A stretch of 22,787 bases of DNA from a virus: positions 1 through 22,787 of IMG/VR virus record IMGVR_UViG_3300009130_000145, one strand, 5' to 3'. The notes beneath the pieces were generated by a model. It was given only the letters and a program-made list of their open reading frames with translations, did not search any database and had not been told where the DNA came from. Both the position numbers and the translations under genes were made by a program. Below are positions 1-5,721 of this stretch, piece after piece. How positions within the stretch are numbered: position 1 is the stretch's first letter; every line of letters begins with the position of its first letter.

Positions 1-55
1 CCTCCACCACCACACACTCCAAACCATTTTAAAAATAAAACCTACTACCCCAAAG

Positions 56-120
56 GGTATAGCCCAAAGGTTTATTAAAGGTACAGAATTGGTATAGTAA
101 TAGGTCTAGAATTGGTACAG
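56..120 (+). repeat. Phased array of GGTNYAG heptamers
   Basis: Five heptamers fit GGTNYAG: GGTATAG at 56, GGTACAG at 80, GGTATAG at 91, GGTCTAG at 103 and GGTACAG at 114. Start-to-start spacings are 24, 11, 12 and 11 nt, close to one or two DNA helical turns, so all would face the same side of the helix. Three copies are preceded by AATT or a close variant (GAATTGGTATAG, GAATTGGTACAG). Such phased iterations are typical of protein-binding arrays such as operators or replication iterons. Which of these it is cannot be told from the sequence. Confidence 0.5.
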
Positions 121-272
121 GAAAGGTCAACCAATGAAGGGTACCCACCCCTTTTCGGCAATGATCTAAAAATATATATTGTATCCACCTATTTCCCAGA
201 AAAATAACCATTCTCCTATCCTAACCCATTGATATCACTAGGATTTTTGGGGGTAAAACTGCAATAGCCTAA

Positions 273-300
273 CTGAACAACTGTAAGTATATGATATATA
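273..300 (+). promoter_or_regulatory. Possible extended -10 promoter for the late operon
   Basis: TG-A-TATATA at 292-300 resembles an extended -10 element (TGnTATAAT). The best -35 candidate, CTGAAC at 273-278, matches TTGACA at only three of six positions with a 16-nt spacer. Transcription would start near 307, placing both large hairpins in the 5' untranslated leader. The local sequence is so A+T-rich that -10-like hexamers arise by chance, so this is only a candidate. Confidence 0.25.
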
Positions 301-346
301 AGGATAAAACCTAAATCGGCTAATATACTGTAGGAGCCTAGTTTTA

Positions 347-387
347 TATATATTCAAAGCGTTTCCTTGGAAACCTTTGAATATATA
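347..387 (+). promoter_or_regulatory. Long hairpin A in the leader (18 bp, one bulge)
   Basis: Positions 347-359 pair perfectly with 375-387 (13 bp) and 361-365 pair with 370-374 (5 bp). C360 is a single bulge and CTTG (366-369) is the tetraloop. The outer part is A/T, the apex G/C. It ends exactly where hairpin B begins and no T-run follows it, so it is not a classical terminator on its own. Possible roles are RNase processing, protection of the mRNA 5' end, or a protein-binding site. Confidence 0.7.
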
Positions 388-439
388 ATTTAGATTAAAT
401 TAAATCCCCTTTTGAGGGGGGATTTAATTTAATCTAAAT
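388..439 (+). promoter_or_regulatory. Long hairpin B in the leader (22-bp perfect stem)
   Basis: Positions 388-409 and 418-439 are perfect reverse complements over 22 bp. The loop is 8 nt (410-417). The core next to the loop is CCCC/GGGG and the rest is A/T-rich. The stem ends 8 nt upstream of the AGGAG at 448-452 that serves the first gene. Because each side of the G/C core is A/T-rich, it could work as a bidirectional terminator separating two transcription units. A perfect 22-bp stem would also be a strong RNase III-type target or a cruciform. Structure is seen; role is inferred. Confidence 0.75.
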
Positions 440-460
440 ATAAACATAGGAGTTTTGAAA

Positions 461-535
461 ATGACTAAATTTATAGGGTATTCCATTGGCATAGCCATAT
501 GGATGTTCACCCTATGGGGATTCTTAATTAGATGA
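461..535 (+). CDS. 24-residue membrane micro-protein, first gene after the leader
   Basis: An ATG at 461 lies 8 nt after a good ribosome-binding site (AGGAG, 448-452). The product of 24 residues is mostly hydrophobic from Ile5 to Leu23 (GYSIGIAIWMFTLWGFLI), with one Lys near the N-terminus and Arg at the end, which fits a single membrane-spanning segment. The stop overlaps the next start as ATGA (532-535), so the two genes are probably translationally coupled. No family is recognised. A role in the host membrane (holin-like, anti-holin or superinfection-type) is possible but unproven. A real gene is favoured over chance because of the ribosome-binding site, the overlap and the hydrophobic composition. 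Confidence 0.6.
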   Translation: MTKFIGYSIGIAIWMFTLWGFLIR

Positions 536-708
536 AACTGATGAGGTTAGATGATTATGGGACCATAACCAATATGGTGTGTGCCCTCTTGAGATCAAAT
601 GAAGACAGAGAAAGAAATGCGAAGGATAAGGCTAGAGCGGAAGAAGCGCACAAAGCCAGTTCCAGAAAAACCAAAAAGAAAAAAACCCTACGACAGGACG
701 GAGAATAA
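532..708 (+). CDS. Small highly basic protein, 58 aa, unknown
   Basis: The ATG overlaps the stop of the preceding micro-gene (ATGA), and the gene ends 3 nt before the next start at 712, so it fits the packed operon. The protein begins with a short ordinary stretch (MKLMRLDDYGTITNMV). From about residue 22 it becomes strongly charged, with alternating Arg/Glu/Lys/Asp typical of one long helix. The C-terminus holds a Lys cluster (RKTKKKKTLR, residues 45-54). Such tails often bind nucleic acid or acidic partners. No family is recognised and no separate strong ribosome-binding site is seen, so expression probably relies on coupling. Confidence 0.55.
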   Translation: MKLMRLDDYGTITNMVCALLRSNEDRERNAKDKARAEEAHKASSRKTKKKKTLRQDGE

Positions 709-711
709 AAA

Positions 712-981
712 ATGGTAACATTAATTGAGGCAATCGGTTATATGGCGATTGCATGGGGGTCCCATTCGGCACTCCCCTTGGCTGACGCTGTTGACAGATA
801 TAACAACAGGTTTGCCCACCGGGTGGATGCAGGAAGGTCCTGCTTCGACCGCATTGGTGGAGAGGTGGGTTCCTATGGGTCACCGGAAGATTTCGATCTA
901 GACCCATTGTGTAACTACAGACTAGAAACGTATGAAGTGGAGGACACTGTAACCAAGTGGCGTTTGATACGAAGTGACTAA
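712..981 (+). CDS. Hypothetical protein, 89 aa
   Basis: The ATG at 712 follows GGACGGAG (697-703 region) at a usable distance. The stop TAA shares one base with the ATG of the iron-sulfur carrier gene (TAATG at 979-983), so the two are likely co-translated. The N-terminal 25 residues are mildly hydrophobic (LIEAIGYMAIAW, then ALPLADAV). The rest is polar, with two cysteines (Cys44, Cys67) and an acidic middle. It is not recognisable as a known family. Its coupling to the iron-sulfur carrier makes a joint role conceivable, but two cysteines alone do not indicate metal binding. Confidence 0.6.
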   Translation: MVTLIEAIGYMAIAWGSHSALPLADAVDRYNNRFAHRVDAGRSCFDRIGGEVGSYGSPEDFDLDPLCNYRLETYEVEDTVTKWRLIRSD

Positions 982-1295
982 TGAAGGTATCAGAAGAAGC
1001 AAGAGCCTACTTGATAGAATTATTGAAAGACTCAGAAGGTCTTATCATAGACTTGACTTCGGGAGGATGCACTGGGTATCAGGTTTCCCTGAAGAAGACC
1101 CCCTTGAGCGAATGTACCGGATCGAACATAGAAGTATGTGGGAGAGTATTTATGCCGAAAGGCCAGACCCAGCGGATTTTACAAGGCGCTGAGTTAATAT
1201 ACAAAGACGACGGATTTAACAAGGGATTGCACGTTGTGCCTCCCACCAACTACGATGCCTGCGGATGCGGGTCTTCGTTCGCACCAAGAGGATAG
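981..1295 (+). CDS. A-type iron-sulfur cluster carrier (HesB/IscA-like)
   Basis: A-type carriers accept an Fe-S cluster from a scaffold and pass it to target enzymes in the cytoplasm. This 104-residue protein is full length for the family. It carries the family cysteine signature: Cys30 in SGGCTGYQ and the C-terminal CGC pair Cys94/Cys96 in DACGCGSSF. The spacing is Cys-X63-Cys-Gly-Cys, the same as I recall for E. coli IscA. The middle (VFMPKGQTQRILQGAELIYKD region) fits the family's beta-sandwich. The gene overlaps its upstream neighbour by one base and is followed 4 nt later by the next gene. Fe-S carriers of this type are known as auxiliary genes in aquatic phages. The target here is unknown; no Fe-S enzyme is encoded in the window. 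Confidence 0.9.
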   Translation: MKVSEEARAYLIELLKDSEGLIIDLTSGGCTGYQVSLKKTPLSECTGSNIEVCGRVFMPKGQTQRILQGAELIYKDDGFNKGLHVVPPTNYDACGCGSSFAPRG

Positions 1296-1299
1296 AATA

Positions 1300-1845
1300 A
1301 TGGGATCAGCACACGCACAACAAATTCAAGACGGGCACAATGATATAGTAAATGGACCCGGGTCAAGCGTCGGTGTTTCTTATACCGACAGAACACAATT
1401 TCCCGTGACCGCCGTAATGCCCCATCCCCCCGGCCCCATGGGTGGTGGACCCGGGGCAGTGCCCGCCGTAATGCCACAACCCGGCGACCCAAGAGTCAGA
1501 TGGGGAATCGGGGGTGGTGGGCCAAACCATCCCGGTTTTATGCCCGAACCCAAGCCTTACCCACCGAATGGATCAGTTCTGCATACCGGTGGACCCGGCT
1601 TGATGCCCGAACGGCCGGGAAATACCCGAATCGACGGACCAGTTAATACCATGCCGGGGATATTACCGCCTGAAACGAAACCAATGACTCCACCACGGCC
1701 CCAACTACAGAAAGGAACGATGGCAGGAGTCAAGGGACACATCCAAGCAGGAAATATGGGCAAAGCAAAAAAAGCCTATGAAGCCGGTGGTGGTAAGTGG
1801 AACAAGAAGGTCCGTGCTAGGATGAGGAAGAAATACGGGGGGTAA
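1300..1845 (+). CDS. Pro/Gly-rich protein with basic C-terminus, 181 aa
   Basis: The ATG at 1300 is chosen because AAGAGGA lies just upstream (about 1286-1292) and it starts 4 nt after the previous stop; a longer in-frame form from 1234 would overlap that gene by 60 nt. Residues 35-130 are rich in Pro and Gly and carry five spaced Met/Leu-Pro motifs: VMPHPP, VMPQPG, FMPEPK, LMPERP and ILPPET, about 16-23 residues apart. Residues 140-181 become basic and helix-prone, ending RARMRKKYGG. The first part is probably disordered. No family is recognised. A flexible virion or nucleic-acid-associated protein is a reasonable guess, no more. Confidence 0.7.
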   Translation: MGSAHAQQIQDGHNDIVNGPGSSVGVSYTDRTQFPVTAVMPHPPGPMGGGPGAVPAVMPQPGDPRVRWGIGGGGPNHPGFMPEPKPYPPNGSVLHTGGPGLMPERPGNTRIDGPVNTMPGILPPETKPMTPPRPQLQKGTMAGVKGHIQAGNMGKAKKAYEAGGGKWNKKVRARMRKKYGG

Positions 1846-1873
1846 AATCCTTAACCGCTAGGAGGCGGAACGT

Positions 1874-2245
1874 ATGAGCAAAATTAAGACAAGCAAGGTT
1901 GAACCTAGAACCCCTCAGGGAACCCTAGTATTGGGATCAGATGAGGGCACGATAATGTTTGAGGGTACAGTAGTAATTCCGGGGTATGCAGCAGAAACCA
2001 ACGGACAGATCACGGCTGATGTTATTGACACCGGCCCTAATGCTGCCGGCTACCTTAAATTCGATGGAGAAGAGCGGGTTAGATGGTCCGGTGGAATGGT
2101 CTATATCTACAAGATTCTGCACATGAGAGGGAATACCATACAAGATGTAGGTGATCCAGTGTACTCAGAAGATGCCACAAACAAGCAGTACGTAGATGAC
2201 AAAATCGCAACGCTGGAAGCAAGAATAGCAGCCTTAGGGGGATAA
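1874..2245 (+). CDS. Short fibre-like virion protein, 123 aa
   Basis: A strong TAGGAGG (about 1859-1865) precedes the ATG at 1874. The N-terminal 80 residues are Gly/Thr/Val-rich and beta-prone. The C-terminal 35 residues hold the motif EDATNKQYVDDKIATLEARI. The DATNKQYVD element is common in tail fibre proteins, where it precedes a trimeric coiled coil, and the heptad-like IATLEARIAALGG at the end fits that. This suggests a short trimeric virion appendage or fibre component. It lies about 13 kb from the main fibre genes and directly before the glycosidase-like gene. Function by motif only. Confidence 0.7.
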   Translation: MSKIKTSKVEPRTPQGTLVLGSDEGTIMFEGTVVIPGYAAETNGQITADVIDTGPNAAGYLKFDGEERVRWSGGMVYIYKILHMRGNTIQDVGDPVYSEDATNKQYVDDKIATLEARIAALGG

Positions 2246-2247
2246 TT

Positions 2248-3327
2248 ATGCGCTGGGCAATCGGCCTGATAGCCTTGTTGGTTATCGGTGCCACAGCAAC
2301 CACGGACTTGGTTGCAGACTTCAAAAGTAGTTTTCTAGTTGATGGAAGGAAGCACTCCACACTATCGTACCTATCTGATGACAGGGATGATAGTTGGAGA
2401 AGTACAGTAAGAACTTTAATATTGGCAAACGGTGACACACACGCTGACATCTTTGCCAGAAATACGGACAAACCTTGGGGGATGGTAGACGGTGTTGGGG
2501 ATAATTGGAATGAGCGTCTTAACGGGCTGCGTAATAGCGGTATTAGTCCGGTCATTTGGTTGAGATCAGATGATTCACCTGAACTTGATGCTTTACCGAT
2601 ATCAGATACACTGGATTATAATGATCGTGTCGTTCAAAAAGTGGATTCACAAGTATCTCACTATGTGGCGTGCTTGGAGTGTGACGAATACTACTCTGTA
2701 CCGGAACTTAACGTGGTTATTCAACGACTACGTAAAGCAACGGATAAACCGATTGGGGTACACCTTACGCCGGGAATGCGGGGTAAGGAAGCCTATATCA
2801 AGAATGCTGATGTCATCTACCTTCAGACGGGATTTGGAAAATCTGAACAGGAGTTTAGGGCCGAAATTGAGTACGCTCTCACGCTTGGTAAACCTGTTGT
2901 CGTGTCTGAGTATCACATGGATTCGGATAGTCCAGAGGCTAAAGCGCTGGGTGATATAGCCTGTAGTTATTCCGGTGTAGTAGGAACAGGCAATGGCAGA
3001 GGTTCAGCCGTATGTGGTAGTCTTGTGACCAAGGTAGAGAAAGAGGAGTGGCATGAGGAGTATGATGATGAACTGGCGGTCTTTATGCTTGCGCTAGTGT
3101 TCCTGTCCGCATCATACGGATTGAAGATGAACCTACCCTTTGAGGCTAAATTTAATTACATACAGGACGACAAGTATGAAGTAATGCTTGCTGCACCGAT
3201 AAATGAAACCACTACGGTGGGATCAACAGTAAGGGATGATGGAAGAATTATGATGTTTATCAACAAGACGTTTGGTAAAATAAGATGGGGACAACCCGCA
3301 AATAAGGAGAAAACGTATGAACGGTAA
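2248..3327 (+). CDS. Signal-anchored TIM-barrel glycoside hydrolase-like protein
   Basis: This 359-residue protein begins with a short hydrophobic segment (residues 3-18, WAIGLIALLVIGATAT), which fits a signal peptide or signal anchor. Residues about 52-250 look like a (beta/alpha)8 barrel. Successive hydrophobic strands end in polar residues: RTLILANGD, PVIWLRSDD, YVACLECDEYY, KPIGVHLTPG, DVIYLQTGFG, KPVVVSEYH and SGVVGTGNG. Glu144 or Glu147 on one strand and Glu221 on a later strand sit where clan GH-A enzymes place acid/base and nucleophile. A C-terminal domain (about 280-345) looks beta-rich. It could degrade peptidoglycan or a surface polysaccharide. The next gene starts inside its 3' end. 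I do not recognise a named family, so the fold call is by strand pattern. Confidence 0.6.
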   Translation: MRWAIGLIALLVIGATATTDLVADFKSSFLVDGRKHSTLSYLSDDRDDSWRSTVRTLILANGDTHADIFARNTDKPWGMVDGVGDNWNERLNGLRNSGISPVIWLRSDDSPELDALPISDTLDYNDRVVQKVDSQVSHYVACLECDEYYSVPELNVVIQRLRKATDKPIGVHLTPGMRGKEAYIKNADVIYLQTGFGKSEQEFRAEIEYALTLGKPVVVSEYHMDSDSPEAKALGDIACSYSGVVGTGNGRGSAVCGSLVTKVEKEEWHEEYDDELAVFMLALVFLSASYGLKMNLPFEAKFNYIQDDKYEVMLAAPINETTTVGSTVRDDGRIMMFINKTFGKIRWGQPANKEKTYER

Positions 3328-3400
3328 AGATTGGATACATTCAGCAGTAACAGCAGTGATGGTGGTTGTATTAATGCACGTAGTGTCTTGGATCATATGA
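3317..3400 (+). CDS. 27-residue single-span membrane peptide
   Basis: The ATG at 3317 has a strong ribosome-binding site, AAGGAGA (3304-3310), 6 nt upstream, inside the end of the glycosidase-like gene, which it overlaps by 11 nt. The product has a polar start (MNGKDWIHS) followed by 18 mostly hydrophobic residues ending WII, a typical single membrane helix. Lying between a putative cell-wall hydrolase and a small membrane protein, it may be a lysis component (pinholin-like or regulator). No family is recognised. The quality of the ribosome-binding site is the main argument that it is real. Confidence 0.6.
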   Translation: MNGKDWIHSAVTAVMVVVLMHVVSWII

Positions 3401-3427
3401 CAGAGGGAGAGGAGATACCGTATTATT

Positions 3428-3649
3428 ATGGCGCTTAAACATCTTGAACACGTTGGATATTGGAAGCACTTATGGTGCGCCCTTGGATGGGCGTACCTTT
3501 TGTGCGTTGCTGGGGTCCTTGGCTTCATACACGCAGTGTTCCCATTCATGTTTAAAGACAGCATGACTACGATAGTATCAAAAGTCAAAGCAAGTATGGG
3601 CGCTGAGAAAAGAAAGAAACGCACAAGGGCTAGAAAGAGTGGCAGGTAG
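3428..3649 (+). CDS. DUF6356-like small membrane protein
   Basis: The 73-residue product starts LKHLEHVGYWKHLWCALGW and runs through a hydrophobic stretch ending FIHAVFPFMF. The early His, the Tyr-x-x-His and the His-Ala-x-x-Pro-x-x-Phe motif match the pattern I know for DUF6356, a short family found in phages and bacteria and sometimes labelled capsule-biosynthesis. One membrane span is likely (about residues 15-42). The last 20 residues are strongly basic (EKRKKRTRARKSGR). Size, single span and basic tail resemble a holin, and the position next to the glycosidase-like gene supports a lysis role. Family function is not established. AGGAG at 3410-3414 is 13 nt upstream, rather far. Confidence 0.7.
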   Translation: MALKHLEHVGYWKHLWCALGWAYLLCVAGVLGFIHAVFPFMFKDSMTTIVSKVKASMGAEKRKKRTRARKSGR

Positions 3650-5357
3650 AAAGCCACCCATCCCTGAGGGCTGGGTATACGATAGCCCATGGGATGATGT
3701 TGTTATTGAGGGAGATGGTCAGGTCAGTGATCTCCCTATAATTCCCGGTGTAGTAAAGGGAGTCAACGACTTCTCCAACTACCTGATGGACCAAGGCTCA
3801 TGGACTAATCCTCTCACGTGGCCGGGCGTACTTGCTGGCGCACTGGGTGAAGGGATTACCGACGCACCTAACAAGTTCCTCCAAGGTGAGGATGTTAACA
3901 TGGCTGATGCCACGTTATTCGGGATGGAGTTTATCCCCGGTGTTGGCTTTGTTAAGAAAGGGGTACAGAGGGTAGCGGGACACCTTGCCCTGCCTCAAGA
4001 TATTACAAGGCGTAATCATGCACATCAGGCTAAAGAGGCTGTTAGACCTTGGTATGCCACCAAGAAAAGACCTGACGGTAAAAGTAAAAATCCTGTAGTA
4101 AGAAAAGTTCAGAGTGCATTAGATTCTAAACCGGTAAATAGGGCTGTCCACCTTGGTCATATGGCGAACCAAGGTTTGGTGAAGCAGCCATTCAGAAGGC
4201 TGTGGGATACAGAGGCAGACGCACTCTATCGTAAGCACAAAATCTCTGATAGCCAGAAGAAAGAATTTGAAAGGGCATTTGATTACATGGACTCCGGTGG
4301 TACACGCCAGAGAGCAAATCAGAATGAGATTATATCTAACGCACAGTACATAGAATCTATTCTGCAGAAATACTTCCCTAATAATACAGCATTCGCTGAC
4401 GACTTCAAGAAAGTTCTATTCCCCAAAACAGTGCAGACTCATGGTTCATCAATGATGGAATCCGCACTCCCTGTTCGCAAGGTACTTGATACAGGGTTTG
4501 CATCTAATGAAGATGTTCTAACTCATATCTCAAGACCAATAGTAGGCGCACTAGGCTTGCAGGGAAAGAAGGTGGTCCTGAACTCCAAGCACTGGCTAGA
4601 ACCCAATCAGATGGACAGGATCAAGAGATCAGTTGGGAGAAGTCCTAGTAATGATATGCTTAATATCATAGATGAAATGCCACGTGATGTCCCGCTTACT
4701 TGGGAGAATCTACATGCACAAATACTTAAACACAATAACAGGATATCCACAGATTTGGTTGCATTGGAAAAGAAGATCATGGACAGTATGCCAAGAAAAA
4801 AGAATGGCGAACTGAGAAAAGATTGGGAAGGCTCATTCTCAAACAAACTTGAAGAGGCAAGAGTTTCTTATCAATCAAAGTTTGGTGGTGGAAATAGGTA
4901 TATACGCATTGATGATGTCATGAAAGATATGCAGGAGACTGATAGGTTTATTTCATTTGGCGGAAGATCATTGGGTGAGGATAGACTATTAGGAAACTAC
5001 AATCACAGACTTATAGTAGATAAGCATAGTGGTGAGATATCTATTCTCAAGTATGATGAGATGCGTCAGGGGTCTCACTCAGCAACGTTGGATGCCGTCT
5101 TAAACGCAAGCACTCCTGAAACCGTGGCTATAGATATCATCCCATTTACACGTAATGCTACAGGTGGATACAAGCAAGGGAACTCAGTTGCTAAAGTCAT
5201 GACACAGGCAGAGCAGGCACAGGAAGTACGTAAAGGAATGGAACAAATGATGGGTTACGAATCCACACTTGGCGACCGTGCAAAGACGGCTGCCAAGATG
5301 GGTGGCGTACTCACAGCAGGAGGGCATTTAGGTGGCTACATCACAGAAGAAGACTGA
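3639..5357 (+). CDS. Large cysteine-free protein of unknown function, 572 aa
   Basis: A GTG start at 3639 overlaps the previous stop by 11 nt, with AAGGG at 3625-3629 upstream. The protein contains no cysteine. Near the N-terminus are Gly/Ala-rich hydrophobic segments (residues 61-75, WPGVLAGALGEGIT; 95-107, GMEFIPGVGFVKK), and another lies at the C-terminus (about 551-568). The middle is long, polar and largely helical with many Lys/Arg/Asp. Length, absence of cysteine and amphipathic Gly-rich segments are compatible with an internal virion or DNA-ejection protein. However, these usually sit near tail genes, not before TerS. No motif names it. Its end overlaps the TerS start by 26 nt. Confidence 0.75.
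   Translation: MAGRKPPIPEGWVYDSPWDDVVIEGDGQVSDLPIIPGVVKGVNDFSNYLMDQGSWTNPLTWPGVLAGALGEGITDAPNKFLQGEDVNMADATLFGMEFIPGVGFVKKGVQRVAGHLALPQDITRRNHAHQAKEAVRPWYATKKRPDGKSKNPVVRKVQSALDSKPVNRAVHLGHMANQGLVKQPFRRLWDTEADALYRKHKISDSQKKEFERAFDYMDSGGTRQRANQNEIISNAQYIESILQKYFPNNTAFADDFKKVLFPKTVQTHGSSMMESALPVRKVLDTGFASNEDVLTHISRPIVGALGLQGKKVVLNSKHWLEPNQMDRIKRSVGRSPSNDMLNIIDEMPRDVPLTWENLHAQILKHNNRISTDLVALEKKIMDSMPRKKNGELRKDWEGSFSNKLEEARVSYQSKFGGGNRYIRIDDVMKDMQETDRFISFGGRSLGEDRLLGNYNHRLIVDKHSGEISILKYDEMRQGSHSATLDAVLNASTPETVAIDIIPFTRNATGGYKQGNSVAKVMTQAEQAQEVRKGMEQMMGYESTLGDRAKTAAKMGGVLTAGGHLGGYITEED
5318..5324 (+). promoter_or_regulatory. Ribosome-binding site that fixes the TerS start
   Basis: AGGAGGG lies 7 nt before the GTG at 5332, inside the coding end of the preceding gene. 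It is nearly a full anti-16S match and supports the GTG start although the two genes overlap by 26 nt. Confidence 0.7.
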
Positions 5358-5721
5358 AGCACAAGAGAAATGGTTTGAGTATTATATGCTCTCAGGGAAT
5401 GCAGCCAAGGCTGCTGAGTTTGCTGGCTATGGCTCACCCAAACAGCGTGGCTACGAATTAAAGAACCGCTTCAAGAAAGAGATTGAAGAGAAACAGAAGG
5501 CTATGATTGTTGACGCAGTGCCCGGTGTGATCGCAAAGATCATTGAGATGGCACAAAGCGCAGAATCAGAAGCCGTCAGACTGAATGCTTGCAAGGACCT
5601 CATGGACCGTGCTGGCTTTAAACCTATTGACAAGACCGAAACGGAGATCACTACTACGGAGGCTAAGACTACAGAGCAACTAGAACAGGAACTTGCTGAT
5701 CTTACAAGGACTCTTCAGTAG
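5332..5721 (+). CDS. Terminase small subunit (TerS)
   Basis: TerS recognises phage DNA at the start of packaging and hands it to the large subunit. The 129-residue product starts with GTG and a strong ribosome-binding site. The N-terminal region EKWFEYYMLSGNAAKAAEFAGYGSP (about residues 12-36, cited in outline) has the 'Gly-Asn-Ala-x-x-Ala-Ala-x-x-Ala-Gly-Tyr' pattern of TerS helix-turn-helix domains. It is followed by a helical linker with VIAKIIEMAQSAESEAVRL, a typical oligomerisation helix. The C-terminal 25 residues are acidic. The stop shares a base with the next GTG start (TAGTG). Unusually, TerL does not follow directly: a 2.2-kb gene lies between. Confidence 0.8.
   Translation: MATSQKKTEAQEKWFEYYMLSGNAAKAAEFAGYGSPKQRGYELKNRFKKEIEEKQKAMIVDAVPGVIAKIIEMAQSAESEAVRLNACKDLMDRAGFKPIDKTETEITTTEAKTTEQLEQELADLTRTLQ

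Larger units (their letters stand above)
1..460. other. Gene-free, A+T-rich leader region
   Basis: No open reading frame with a convincing ribosome-binding site was found on either strand in this stretch, which is visibly richer in A+T than the genes that follow. It holds a run of phased heptamers (56-120), A+T-rich sequence, a weak candidate promoter (about 273-300) and two abutting long hairpins (347-387, 388-439). The first gene starts at 461 behind an AGGAG at 448-452. The arrangement suggests the control region of the late operon, possibly also a replication or module-boundary site. That role is inferred from position and structure only. Confidence 0.75.

Noticed and set aside
1-27. Possible - strand gene start (CAT at 25-27) running off the left edge
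   Set aside because: Only nine codons are visible, low-complexity Trp-rich product, and no ribosome-binding site.
55-65. Small hairpin GGG-TATAG-CCC
   Set aside because: Only 3 bp of stem; too weak to claim, and overlaps the heptamer repeat.
139-155. GGGTACCC palindrome followed by CACCCCTTTT as a terminator
   Set aside because: The palindrome leaves no loop, and the alternative stem is only 4 bp.
29-211. 60-codon open frame on the - strand in the gene-free region
   Set aside because: No ribosome-binding site, odd composition rich in Phe/Leu/Tyr from A+T-rich DNA, and it runs across the heptamer array.
320-338. TAATATACTGTAGGAG resembling a T7-like phage RNA polymerase promoter
   Set aside because: Needs gaps to align with T7-type promoters, and no second copy was seen elsewhere in the window, whereas such promoters normally recur.
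2079-2555. 158-codon open frame on the - strand
   Set aside because: Covers the end of the fibre-like gene and the signal region of the glycosidase-like gene; Ser/Leu-rich shadow with no independent support.
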